A stretch of DNA of 42,480 bases from JACPWY01 sp964603655 (GTDB lineage: Bacteria; Bdellovibrionota; FAC87; UBA2466), in contig CAZRVZ010000122.1 in NCBI GenBank assembly GCA_964603655.1, positions 1-42,480 of the forward strand, given 5' to 3'. The first letter of the stretch is position 1; the number at the start of each line of letters is the position of its first letter. Under the pieces are notes generated by a model that was given only the letters and a program-made list of their open reading frames with translations, did no database searches and was not told where the DNA came from. The position numbers and the translations under genes were made by a program. Below are positions 7,736-16,323 of the stretch, in pieces.

Positions 7736-9798
7736 TCGTGGCCATTATTCAGGCGAGAATGGGTTCAAAAAGACTGCCCGGGAAGGTCCTCTCCGACATC
7801 GCAGGCCAACCGATGCTCTGGCATGTTTACCATCGGTTGTGTCTCGTAGGTGGGGTCGACAGGGTAATCGTGGCCACCTCTCGCAATGAAAACGACGATG
7901 TCATTGGGGATTTCTGTTTGCAGCGAAGTATTGCCTGTTTTCGCGGTGACGAAGCCGATGTTCTGGACAGGTACTACCAGACTGCCAGGGATTGTGACGC
8001 CGATGCGATCATTCGCGTTACGGCCGATTGTCCTCTAATTGACCCCGCGGTCACCGCCTTGGTTATCGAGGTTTTTAAGAGAACTGGGTGCGATTATGCC
8101 GCCAACAATCTCAGATACAGCTATCCCAATGGACTTGATGTGGAAATTTTTTCGATGGCGGCGCTCGAACGGGCCTGGAAAGAGGCAAAAAAACCGAGCG
8201 AGCGTGAGCATGTCACGCCATTTTTGAGGTGCTCGGGTTTTTTTCGAACGGAGAGTGTCGTCAGTGACGTCGATTTGCCCGGCCAAATGCGATGGACGGT
8301 CGACGACCAGGATGACTTGGAATTCGTCAGAAAGTTATTCGCCGCGATCCCAGGCGGTGGGGTGGTGGGTGGTCCAAGTGGAGTGGTGGGATTCAAAGAT
8401 GTTCTGAGGATCCTGGAAAAGAATCCCGACCTCAGGCGGGCCAGGGTGGCCATCACGAACGAGGGGTACTACCGGTCGCTCTTTCAGGACGCGACCAGCC
8501 AGGCGGTGGCGCGGCGCCCGCTCGTAAAGTCACAGAGTTTGTTTGCCAGATCTAAGGCGGTCATTCCCGGCTGTTCACAGACATTTAGCAAGGGCTATAC
8601 GCAGTATGTTCAGGGGGTGGCGCCGATATTTCTGGGCAGGGGAAAGGGTAGTCACGTGTGGGACGTGGATGGAAACGAGTACATCGACTACGTTTCCGGA
8701 CTTCTCCCAAATATACTGGGCTACGCGCACCCTGGGGTCGATTCCGCCGTGCGGTCGCAAATGGATCGGGGGATTAGTTTTTCCCTGCCCCACCCATTGG
8801 AGGTTGAGCTCGCTGAGAAACTTTGTGAAATCATTCCTTGCGCGGAAATGGTTCGGTTTGGCAAAAACGGATCGGATGCGACGGCGGGAGCGGTTCGCGT
8901 CGCCAGGGCGTTTACCGGTCGGAGCCATATCGCGTGCTGCGGCTACCACGGATGGCAGGACTGGTACGTCGGAAGTACGACGCGGAATCTGGGTGTCCCC
9001 GAGGAAACCCGGGGCCTGACTCACTCGTTCCTCTACAATAATCTGTCCTCACTCGAAGACGTGTTTTCTCAATTTCCAAACGGGGTTGCGGCCGTCATCA
9101 TGGAGCCGCTCAATTTCACCCCGCCTGATGCCGGCTTTTTGGAATCGGTAAAGGTGCTCTGTGAAAAAAATGGAGCGCTTTTTATTTTTGATGAAATTTG
9201 TACCGGTTTCCATTTTGGACTGGGCGGTGCGCAAAAACGATTTGGAGTAACTCCGGATCTGGCCTGCTTTGGAAAGGCAATGGGTAACGGTTACCCGATT
9301 TCGTGTGTTGTCGGGCGTCGGGATGTGATGCGTCTTTTCGAAGAGGTGTTTTTTAGTTTTACCTTTGCCGGCGATCCCGTGGGTCTAGTGGCTTCATTGA
9401 AGGTGATTGAGATTCTGCAAACCACCGATGTCATTAAAGATATCGAGGAGCATGGCCGGATGTTGAGGGACGGATTTAACACCTTTGCACTCCAAAGTAA
9501 TTTGTCGCAGCGCATGATATGCACGGGATACCCCAACTGGACGCTGATGCGCTTCATGGACGGGGATCACAAAGACTCCTTGCTGGAAAAAAGCCTGTTC
9601 CAGCAGGAGGTTTTGAAGGCGGGTATCCTAGTTCTATCGACACATAATCTGGGCTCGGCCCACGACCGGGGTGACATCGAAAAGACACTGGAGATTTATG
9701 CCAACGCTTTCAAGCGCGTGGCCAACTTCCTCTCTGACAGCGATCCCCAGCGACACCTTGAGGGAGAGCTCATTCAGCCAGTTTTCAGAGTGAGATAG
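7732..9798 (+). CDS. SpsF-type cytidylyltransferase fused to a class III (GSA-aminomutase-like) aminotransferase
   Basis: Two-domain 688-aa enzyme. Residues 1-240 are an SpsF/NeuA-like nucleotidyltransferase, with IIQARMGSKRLPGKVL at 5-20, RVTADCPLIDP near 100-110, and a late MRWTVDDQDDLEFV. It probably supplies the CMP-Pse synthetase (PseF) step, since no separate PseF is visible. Residues 265-688 are a class III PLP aminotransferase resembling glutamate-1-semialdehyde 2,1-aminomutase: HVWDVDGNEYIDYVSG, GSDATAGAVRVARAFTGR, FDEICTGFHFGLGG, and PLP Lys515 in CFGKAMGNGYP. I chose GTG at 7732 because it overlaps the pseH stop (GTGA) and has AAGGGG upstream; an earlier GTG lies inside pseH. The aminotransferase substrate is unknown. 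Such fusions are known from nonulosonic-type loci, but I cannot state a proven role. Confidence 0.82.
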   Translation: MIVAIIQARMGSKRLPGKVLSDIAGQPMLWHVYHRLCLVGGVDRVIVATSRNENDDVIGDFCLQRSIACFRGDEADVLDRYYQTARDCDADAIIRVTADCPLIDPAVTALVIEVFKRTGCDYAANNLRYSYPNGLDVEIFSMAALERAWKEAKKPSEREHVTPFLRCSGFFRTESVVSDVDLPGQMRWTVDDQDDLEFVRKLFAAIPGGGVVGGPSGVVGFKDVLRILEKNPDLRRARVAITNEGYYRSLFQDATSQAVARRPLVKSQSLFARSKAVIPGCSQTFSKGYTQYVQGVAPIFLGRGKGSHVWDVDGNEYIDYVSGLLPNILGYAHPGVDSAVRSQMDRGISFSLPHPLEVELAEKLCEIIPCAEMVRFGKNGSDATAGAVRVARAFTGRSHIACCGYHGWQDWYVGSTTRNLGVPEETRGLTHSFLYNNLSSLEDVFSQFPNGVAAVIMEPLNFTPPDAGFLESVKVLCEKNGALFIFDEICTGFHFGLGGAQKRFGVTPDLACFGKAMGNGYPISCVVGRRDVMRLFEEVFFSFTFAGDPVGLVASLKVIEILQTTDVIKDIEEHGRMLRDGFNTFALQSNLSQRMICTGYPNWTLMRFMDGDHKDSLLEKSLFQQEVLKAGILVLSTHNLGSAHDRGDIEKTLEIYANAFKRVANFLSDSDPQRHLEGELIQPVFRVR

Positions 9799-9799
9799 T

Positions 9800-11500
9800 A
9801 TGGAAGCAGCATCTAAAAAAACAAAAAAGATTCACGTTATCGTTTGTGTGGTGGCCATCCTTGCCATTTCCTTCGCATTTTTGCGCCTGTTTTTCGGAGT
9901 CGGTCTGGCGGATGAAGCCTCGCACGTGGGCTATGCGTATAGGCTGGTTTTGGGAGACAGACCGTTTATTGATGACTGGACGGCGCACCAATTTCAGGCG
10001 CTTATCACCTACCCCTTCTTTTCGCTGTACGACCGGGTCATGGGTGGAACTGACGGCATAATTCTCTACGGACGATTTCTCTATTTTACTTTCTGTATTA
10101 TCTTGGCCGCCGCGGTTTTTACTCTCGTCCAGAAATGGCTGGATTGGCCATCAAGTCTTCTAATCGCAGTTGTCTGCATGCTTGTTCCGCCGTCAAACGG
10201 CCCCCACCTCTGTGCCAAATTTCTGCAAATGAACCTATTCACACTGGGAATAGTGTGGGGAATCCTCGCGGTGATGGGGAATGGTTCGCGCCTTTTGCTC
10301 TTTCTGGCCGGCGTTGCCCACGGCTTGGCCGTTTTCTCCATTCCAACGGTCGCGCTCGCGGCGGCATTCTTTGCGTACTATCTCTTCAGACGACTCCCGT
10401 CCGGGTTACGCAAGCGAGGCGTTTTTTACTTGGCGGGCGGAGTGCTGGTCTTTTGTGTGTTTTTGCCCGATTTGCTCAATTTCAGTCTGGCCACCGTAAA
10501 GTCGGGAGCGCTCCATCAAGCCGGGGGAAATCGCGGCTTTTTGGGACTGCTGGCCAAATTTCCACGCCTTCTGTCCCAGGGATTTCAGTTCTCATTCAAG
10601 GGCCGAATCATTACGGCCGTGATCGTACTGATACTACTTCTGCAACAGTTGCAAACCGAGCGCATGAGTCGATTTGTCTGGGCTGCCTTCTCACTCTTCC
10701 CTTGGCTCATGTGGACCGACATTGAAGAATCATCAACGATGTACATCAGCTTCTACGGTCTGATTGCCGGACTCTTCTTCCTGTATTCAGATCGCCCGAA
10801 AGGCACTGGCGATCTTCTGGAGGGCGCCTATATTCCATCGATCGTTGCCGGTTTTACTTCTGCGTGGAGCAGTTCCGACGGTTTTTATTTGTTTGGGATG
10901 GGAATGTTACCCGCAGCACTAGTCACCTCTGTTATGGTGAATCACGCTGCCGGAGAACTTGCGGTTAAATTTCCACGGTTTCCATTTAGATTCACTGGTC
11001 ATATTTGGAATATCAGTGTTCTGGCGATATTGGTGGCCTACCATTCGAACATGGGTCATCAAGAGGATCGATTACGTTTCTTGAGCAAACGGATCGATTT
11101 TGGCCCCTACAAAGGACTTTATACCAACTTTGCCAAGAGAGATTACCTAGAGGAGATTTCGGCGGATGTTGTTAAGTATGCCCAGCCAGGCGGCCGGATA
11201 TTTTTCTACCATCTCTTTCCCGCGGGCTATCTCATGACCCGCATGAGGCCAGCCTCTCACTATCTATTTTATTTTTGGGAATGTTTTCAAAGCCTGGAGC
11301 CAGTTTGCAAGGAGACATTTCGCCAGGAGCTCGGCCGGTGGAATGATCCGCGCGATGTTGTCGTGAGAGTGAATCGCCTCTATTACTCAGGAGACAGGAC
11401 TGATGTGTGGCCAGAGGGACCGGCAGATGAATATATCAGACAGCGTTATCGTGAAGTTCTCTCGAAGAAAAACTACACTATCTTTACGGCGGCCAAATGA
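9800..11500 (+). CDS. Polytopic membrane protein, GT-C glycosyltransferase-like
   Basis: 566-aa integral membrane protein with about ten hydrophobic segments. The first is at residues 11-32, followed by a periplasmic-type loop with an acidic LADEAS motif and then FIDDWTAHQFQAL. Acidic residues just after the first helix are typical of GT-C lipid-phosphate-sugar transferases (ArnT/PMT-like). The last 110 residues are hydrophilic and probably periplasmic. It starts 1 nt after the preceding stop (TAGTATG), so it is co-transcribed with the Pse genes. It may transfer Pse or another sugar from a polyprenyl carrier. An O-antigen ligase or polymerase role cannot be excluded. Confidence 0.6.
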   Translation: MEAASKKTKKIHVIVCVVAILAISFAFLRLFFGVGLADEASHVGYAYRLVLGDRPFIDDWTAHQFQALITYPFFSLYDRVMGGTDGIILYGRFLYFTFCIILAAAVFTLVQKWLDWPSSLLIAVVCMLVPPSNGPHLCAKFLQMNLFTLGIVWGILAVMGNGSRLLLFLAGVAHGLAVFSIPTVALAAAFFAYYLFRRLPSGLRKRGVFYLAGGVLVFCVFLPDLLNFSLATVKSGALHQAGGNRGFLGLLAKFPRLLSQGFQFSFKGRIITAVIVLILLLQQLQTERMSRFVWAAFSLFPWLMWTDIEESSTMYISFYGLIAGLFFLYSDRPKGTGDLLEGAYIPSIVAGFTSAWSSSDGFYLFGMGMLPAALVTSVMVNHAAGELAVKFPRFPFRFTGHIWNISVLAILVAYHSNMGHQEDRLRFLSKRIDFGPYKGLYTNFAKRDYLEEISADVVKYAQPGGRIFFYHLFPAGYLMTRMRPASHYLFYFWECFQSLEPVCKETFRQELGRWNDPRDVVVRVNRLYYSGDRTDVWPEGPADEYIRQRYREVLSKKNYTIFTAAK

Positions 11501-11597
11501 GCAAACGGTGCCCATCTACTTTTCAGCTGAAAAGGTAGCGGGTAACTTTCAGATACCTGCTACCTTTTCAGCTGAAAAGTAGATAGGCACCGTTTGC
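11501..11597. repeat. Large inverted repeat (44-bp arms, 9-nt loop) with nested 16-bp palindromes
   Basis: The arms 11501-11544 and 11554-11597 are reverse complements except at two positions. Each arm contains the perfect palindrome CTTTTCAGCTGAAAAG (11519-11534 and 11564-11579), so the element can fold as one long hairpin or as two small ones. It starts directly after a stop codon. There is no T-run on the plus strand, so it is not a standard terminator. It could be a miniature mobile element, a cruciform, or a double-stranded RNA processing site within the operon. Downstream (11592-11615) GTTTGC(C/TC) recurs three times. Confidence 0.9.
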
Positions 11598-11633
11598 CGT
11601 TTGCTCCGTTTGCTCTTAGAAACAGCGCACCTT

Positions 11634-13529
11634 ATGCTCACGAACCCCATCAAGCAGTTAGTTAAATCACTGCCAATCGTTCCCGCACTATGGCGAAAGG
11701 CGCGCCAGTGGATTATGCCGGCCGTGGTTCGTTACCGGAATCAGACGGAGTCTACTCCTTGGAATGATCTGCCGCAGGATGCGTTCCTGTTTTTTTTGCC
11801 TGAGGCCGGACTCGTTCCCCATTTGGCGTCGCTGTGCGTCTTGGCCAAAACACTGAAGGAAAAGGGTTATCCGGTTGCGTTTGTTCGTTGTACTGGAATT
11901 TTTTCGCGCTGCCCGATTCTGGATGCTCTCAACAGTCCTAAAGAGCGTTCACGTGGGTGTACGTCCTGTAATAAGCAGTCTTTAGATTTTCTCAGGGAGT
12001 ACGATCTCCCCGCGGTTAATCTTGCGGACGAGGTTTCGGATACTATTAAACGGGAGGCGGAGAGTGTACCTATCCCAGGTAACCCAGCCGATTTTCAGTA
12101 CGATGGGATTCCAATGGGAAGGGCGGTTGGCTACGATCTGTCGCTAAAATATAAGATCATTGGCACCGACTCGCTCACTCCCGAGGTGAATGACGAGTGG
12201 ACTCGGTACCTCAGAAACGGTATCAAGGTCTATTTGAGTTTTAAGGAGATTGTACGCAAATATCGCCCGCGAAGTATCGTGGTCTACAATGATTATTACC
12301 TAGCCATCTGCGCTGTCTCCGCTGCGGAACGGGCCGGAGTCAGGTGTTTCAGCGTAGGGAGCGCTTATCATCGCGGAAACGATAGAAGAAACCCGATCGT
12401 CTGGCCGCACCTGACGGGTTTCCAGGGATTTCATTTGATAAAGGCGTGGGACTCGTGGAAGGGTGTGCCCTTAACACCGGAGATTGTCCGCGAAATCGGA
12501 GAGGATATCCTCTTTCGGCTCAACGCTCGGGGCGTCCACGTCTATTCTAAAAAGAAATCGCTGACTCGATCAAGTTTGTTGGAAGACCTGGCGCGTGATC
12601 CGAGGCAAAAAACGATAGTCGCCTATACCAGCAGTCTTTGTGAAACGGTGGCCACGACAATTGCCATAGAGAGCACCGGGAAAAAAGTTCCCCATTACCC
12701 GCAGCCCTTTAAAAACCAAGTGGAGTGGTTAAGGGGTTTGGTCGAATACACCGAAAGAAATGCCGGGGTTCGCCTCGTTATCCGGATACACCCCCGAGAG
12801 GATGTTAATCATCGGGACGGAGTTCGGTCGCAGCACATGGAGCAGCTTAAGGCTGCTTTGTCGCGGCTGCCGGATAGGGCAACTGTTCTCTGGCCACAGG
12901 ACCCGACATCCAGTTACGACCTGGGCGAAATGGCCGACGTAGTCACCTTCGCCTGGAGCACAATTGGACTGGAGTTTGCGCGTTTGGGCGTTCCGGCGCT
13001 TCAGGCACTTCGTACCTACTATCCCTATCCCACGGAGGGGGTGTTTTTCTGGGAAGATACCGCCGAAAGCTATTTTAGAACCTTGACGAATCTCCTTGCG
13101 CATCCGCCACCGGCATTTCCCATAATTCAGAACGCTTTTCGTTGGTATCACCTCCAAAATATGGGGGCGCGGCTAAATATTGAGGATGTCATTCCGACGC
13201 CGGATTATGGGGGGTTGCCAAAATTTAGAGCGCCCCTGTTGGGGGACGAGCTTGAGTCGATAATCTTAAAGAAACGAACGGGACTCGAAATCAATTTGGA
13301 AAAACTTCAAAAATCGCCTCACGGAGATCTGGAAGAATCGAACATTCGGGCGCAGTTGGCGCGAACTCTCCATTTTCTGGTTACCGGTCGGGAGGTTTCC
13401 GATGTATCCGACGTATCCAGCGTGAGTCTGAGGTGTGAAACCAAACTGACTCGGCGTTTACAAGCTGCCCTTTCTGGAATGGATCGCGGCGAAAATACTG
13501 CCCCAGAAGCTAATGCCCTGCGTTCTTAG
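11634..13529 (+). CDS. GT-B-like capsule/surface-carbohydrate transferase
   Basis: 631-aa soluble-looking protein related in motif style to capsule-synthesis transferases of the KpsS/CDP-glycerol-transferase kind. His386 lies in LVIRIHPRED, and the segment from about 435 (DVVTFAWSTIGLEFARLGVPALQ) is the nucleotide-binding loop typical of GT-B enzymes with a TIGLE/StxgxE pattern. The N-terminal half has FFLPEAGLVPHLASLCVLAKTLKEKG, an acceptor-domain Rossmann-like opening. A CMP-nonulosonate transferase is a reasonable guess given the Pse operon upstream. I prefer ATG at 11634. A TTG at 11601 is in frame, but it lies in the GTTTGC direct repeats just beyond the palindromic repeat. The C-terminal tail has three 9-bp repeats (13398-13424) encoding VSDVSDVSS and is probably non-essential. 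Confidence 0.62.
   Translation: MLTNPIKQLVKSLPIVPALWRKARQWIMPAVVRYRNQTESTPWNDLPQDAFLFFLPEAGLVPHLASLCVLAKTLKEKGYPVAFVRCTGIFSRCPILDALNSPKERSRGCTSCNKQSLDFLREYDLPAVNLADEVSDTIKREAESVPIPGNPADFQYDGIPMGRAVGYDLSLKYKIIGTDSLTPEVNDEWTRYLRNGIKVYLSFKEIVRKYRPRSIVVYNDYYLAICAVSAAERAGVRCFSVGSAYHRGNDRRNPIVWPHLTGFQGFHLIKAWDSWKGVPLTPEIVREIGEDILFRLNARGVHVYSKKKSLTRSSLLEDLARDPRQKTIVAYTSSLCETVATTIAIESTGKKVPHYPQPFKNQVEWLRGLVEYTERNAGVRLVIRIHPREDVNHRDGVRSQHMEQLKAALSRLPDRATVLWPQDPTSSYDLGEMADVVTFAWSTIGLEFARLGVPALQALRTYYPYPTEGVFFWEDTAESYFRTLTNLLAHPPPAFPIIQNAFRWYHLQNMGARLNIEDVIPTPDYGGLPKFRAPLLGDELESIILKKRTGLEINLEKLQKSPHGDLEESNIRAQLARTLHFLVTGREVSDVSDVSSVSLRCETKLTRRLQAALSGMDRGENTAPEANALRS
13398..13424 (+). repeat. Three 9-bp tandem repeats near the 3' end of the GT-B-like gene
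   Basis: TCCGATGTA, TCCGACGTA and TCCAGCGTG lie in tandem and in frame, giving SDV-SDV-SSV about 105 nt before the stop. Confidence 0.75.
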
Positions 13530-13591
13530 CCGCCAAGCTTGTTATGTTAAAATGACAACAGTTCTTTTTTCACCGATTTTTAGGTAACACC

Positions 13592-13846
13592 ATGTCCAAT
13601 CTGATTAACGTAAAAGAAAAGTACGACCAGGTTTTTAAGGAAAGCTTTTCGATCGGGGATGCCGAACTAAACGATGCGCTCGAGTACAGCAAAACGGCCG
13701 CCTGGGATTCGATAGGGCACATGGCGATGATTGCGGCACTCGAATCGGCGTTTGGAATCACGATGGAAACCGATGATGTGGTGAATTTTAGTTCCTATAA
13801 AATGGGATTCGTGATTATGGCTAAGTACGGCGTGGTTATTCAGTAA
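13592..13846 (+). CDS. Acyl carrier protein
   Basis: Small acidic 84-aa ACP. Ser40 in WDSIGHMAMIAALESAFGI is the expected 4'-phosphopantetheine attachment site (DS motif), followed by the amphipathic recognition helix. AGGT lies about 7 nt before the ATG. A weak TTAAAAT -10-like element (13549-13555) sits inside an imperfect inverted repeat upstream, so a new transcript could begin here. It directly precedes an AMP-forming ligase and LuxE/LuxC homologues, so it is most likely a dedicated carrier for the acyl group of this module rather than the housekeeping fatty-acid ACP. Confidence 0.88.
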   Translation: MSNLINVKEKYDQVFKESFSIGDAELNDALEYSKTAAWDSIGHMAMIAALESAFGITMETDDVVNFSSYKMGFVIMAKYGVVIQ

Positions 13847-13867
13847 CGGTTCCCACCCTTATAAAAT

Positions 13868-15262
13868 ATGTTCATTCACGGATTGCAAAAGCACGGGGAG
13901 CAAGCGGCTCTCATTGGTACTGATAGGCGTGTGAGTTTCCGCGAGTTTGCGGGGTGTGCGGACCTCTTTCCGCTTTCGACCCGGGGTCTTTGTTTCATTA
14001 TCTGCACCAATACTCTGGCATCGATGACAGGGTATTTGGCAGCGCTTCGCCAAAACTGCGTACCGGTACTTTTAGGTCGCACTCTTCACGAGTCGCTATT
14101 TTCTAAGCTATTGGAAGATTATCAGCCTCGATATGTTTGGGCTCCCAGCGATCGGAAGGTTTCCGGGAATATGCTATTTGAGGCCGATGATTATCGACTC
14201 ACGCGTACCCACTTTCCAAGTGACTACGAACTTCATTCTTCGTTGGCTCTGATGCTTGCTACGTCAGGTTCTACTGGAAGCCCTAAATTTGTGCGACTGA
14301 GTCAGGACAACATCGAGTCTAATGCAAAATCGATAGTCTCCGCTCTTGAGATCTCTCAGAAAGACGTGACCATCACGACGATGCCTATGAACTACTCGTA
14401 TGGCCTGTCAATTTTACACAGTCATTGGCTGTGCGGGGCGTCTGTCGTCGTAACCGAGGCCGGCCTCATGGAGGCGTCGTTTTGGGATGCGTTCAGGCGT
14501 CGCGAGGTGTCGTCGCTTAACGGTGTGCCTTACATTTATGAAATGTTAGCTCGCTTGCGTTGGGACAAGATGCAACTTGTCTCGTTAAAGACGATGACGC
14601 AGGCCGGGGGGACTCTCAACTTGGAGTTGCGACGACACTTTGCAGGGGGCTGTCGGGAATTGGATATTCGGTATTTTACGATGTATGGCCAGACCGAGGC
14701 CACGGCGCGGATGTCAATTTTGCCCCATGCCGATTCCCAGAGGCGACTAGGTAGTATCGGTAAACCCATACCCGGTGGGAATTTCTGGCTGAGGGATTTG
14801 GAAGGAAGTCCTATTGAAACGATTGGGCAAGAGGGGGAACTGGTTTACGAGGGGCCCAACGTATTTATGGGTTATGCGACAAGCTTTAGCGACCTGTCGC
14901 GAGGTGATGAGGTGGGCGGAGTGCTATTTACCGGCGATACCGCAACTTTCGATAGTGACGGGTATTTCACCGTAACGGGCCGACAAGGTCGCTTTCTCAA
15001 GGTGTTCGGCCACCGGGTCAATCTAGGGGAACTGGAGCAAATGGTGGTGAGTAAAGGAATCGAGTGCGCGTGCGCGGGAAAAGACGATCTGGTCCAAGTG
15101 TTTGTGACTCAAAATGGATCCCAAAAGGCTTTACAAAGTTATCTTGCCAGCATGACCGGACTCAGTGCTAGCGGTTTTCGAATTGTCGAGGTCCCGAGCA
15201 TCCCTCGGCACGAATCGGGCAAAGTAAATTACCCGGCGCTCGAGGAGTTAAAACGTGCTTGA
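13868..15262 (+). CDS. AMP-forming acyl/aminoacyl ligase (ANL superfamily)
   Basis: 464-aa adenylate-forming enzyme. The P-loop ATSGSTGSPKF spans about residues 131-141. TMYGQTEATARMS is the A5 motif, FTGDTATFDSDGYFTVTGR the A7/A8 region, and the late SGKVNY holds the catalytic A10 lysine. It would activate a carboxylic acid as an acyl-adenylate and load it on the ACP encoded 21 nt upstream. No known specificity code can be read by eye. It is slightly shorter than typical ligases because the N-terminal part is compact. There is no clear Shine-Dalgarno at the ATG, so translation may depend on the ACP gene. The 3' end overlaps luxE-like by 8 nt. Confidence 0.88.
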   Translation: MFIHGLQKHGEQAALIGTDRRVSFREFAGCADLFPLSTRGLCFIICTNTLASMTGYLAALRQNCVPVLLGRTLHESLFSKLLEDYQPRYVWAPSDRKVSGNMLFEADDYRLTRTHFPSDYELHSSLALMLATSGSTGSPKFVRLSQDNIESNAKSIVSALEISQKDVTITTMPMNYSYGLSILHSHWLCGASVVVTEAGLMEASFWDAFRRREVSSLNGVPYIYEMLARLRWDKMQLVSLKTMTQAGGTLNLELRRHFAGGCRELDIRYFTMYGQTEATARMSILPHADSQRRLGSIGKPIPGGNFWLRDLEGSPIETIGQEGELVYEGPNVFMGYATSFSDLSRGDEVGGVLFTGDTATFDSDGYFTVTGRQGRFLKVFGHRVNLGELEQMVVSKGIECACAGKDDLVQVFVTQNGSQKALQSYLASMTGLSASGFRIVEVPSIPRHESGKVNYPALEELKRA

Positions 15263-16307
15263 GATTTTCAAACAGAAACCGTTTGCCGCTCAGTCCATCC
15301 AAAAGGCGGCTGTGTTTGAGGCTAGGCTAAACGATTTGACACGATTTCATTATGATCACTCACCTGAATATCGAAAGATTCTAAGTGCTCTGGACTACTC
15401 TCCCCAGCGTCACTATGCAGTTACAGAATTGCCCTTTCTTCCCGCACGTCTCTTTAAACAAATCGAACTGTTGTCGATAGGAAAATCTGAAATCCGGAGC
15501 ACTCTGCGCTCCTCTGGAACAACTGGCCAGAACACATCGATGATTTTTCTAGATGCCAGTTCATCGGTAAACCAGCGCCGTGCGCTCACGACTATCGTGG
15601 CCGATTTTATCGGAAGTGATCGCGTGCCCATGCTTATCATCGATTCTAAACCCGCCAGGGTTAGGGCGCTATCGGCCCGTCAGGTGGCGGGATTGGGGTT
15701 TTCGGTTTTTGGAAAAAACCTGACCTACGCATTACTCGAAAACGGCGAGCCAGACTGGGATATTCTTGAGGCCTTTTGCCGCTCGCACCAGGGTCAGCGG
15801 ATTCTGGTTTTCGGAATGACGGCCGTTGTGTGGGAATTCTTCCAGAAAATCCCGGAACGCGGGTTCGACCTTGGACAGGCCACCTTAATCCACGGTGGGG
15901 GCTGGAAACGTCTGAGCCATAAGGCGGTGGACAATGGGGTCTTTAAAGGGCGAATCAGGGAAATCTGTGGAATCACCAAGGTGCACAACTACTACGGAAT
16001 GGTGGAACAGACTGGGTCCATTTTCGTGGAGTGCGAGAGAGGCGTGTTTCATGCTTCAATTTTCTCTGATGTCTTGATTCGGGATGAAGAATTTTCAATC
16101 GTCCCGCACGGTGGTCAGGGACTCATTCAGTTAAATTCACTGCTCCCGACGAGTTATCCCGGCCACGCGATTCTTTCCGAGGATCTGGGAGAAATCATCG
16201 GTGAGGATGATTGCCGCTGTGGACGCAACGGGAAGTATTTCAAGGTTTTGGGTCGGATGCAAAACGCTGAACTACGGGGGTGTAGCGATGTTGCGGCCGC
16301 CGCGTGA
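15255..16307 (+). CDS. LuxE-type acyl-protein synthetase
   Basis: 350-aa member of the LuxE acyl-protein synthetase family. The ATP-binding loop is LRSSGTTGQ (Ser86-Gln92). Conserved later blocks are LIHGGGWKRL, VHNYYGMVEQTG and a cysteine pair in DDCRCGRNGKYFKVLGR. In bioluminescent bacteria LuxE activates fatty acid as acyl-AMP and transfers it to LuxC. No luxAB genes are present here, so the aldehyde made with the adjacent LuxC homologue serves another purpose. It uses a GTG start overlapping the ligase stop by 8 nt. Homologues occur in O-antigen and flagellin-modification loci, but a defined product is not known to me. Confidence 0.85.
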   Translation: MLEIFKQKPFAAQSIQKAAVFEARLNDLTRFHYDHSPEYRKILSALDYSPQRHYAVTELPFLPARLFKQIELLSIGKSEIRSTLRSSGTTGQNTSMIFLDASSSVNQRRALTTIVADFIGSDRVPMLIIDSKPARVRALSARQVAGLGFSVFGKNLTYALLENGEPDWDILEAFCRSHQGQRILVFGMTAVVWEFFQKIPERGFDLGQATLIHGGGWKRLSHKAVDNGVFKGRIREICGITKVHNYYGMVEQTGSIFVECERGVFHASIFSDVLIRDEEFSIVPHGGQGLIQLNSLLPTSYPGHAILSEDLGEIIGEDDCRCGRNGKYFKVLGRMQNAELRGCSDVAAAA

Positions 16308-16323
16308 TTCCGGGAGCGCAGAA

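Noticed and set aside
8543..9024. 158-codon plus-strand and 149-codon minus-strand frames
   Set aside because: Both lie inside the fusion enzyme, whose own frame carries the conserved aminotransferase motifs.
10135..10725. 196-codon frame on the plus strand within the GT-C-like gene
   Set aside because: Overlaps a polytopic membrane protein in another frame, and its composition (Arg/Ser/Pro-rich) is that of an out-of-frame translation.
11501..11597. Rho-independent terminator
   Set aside because: The stem is very long, but no T-run follows on the plus strand and the next gene starts 37 nt later in the same direction.
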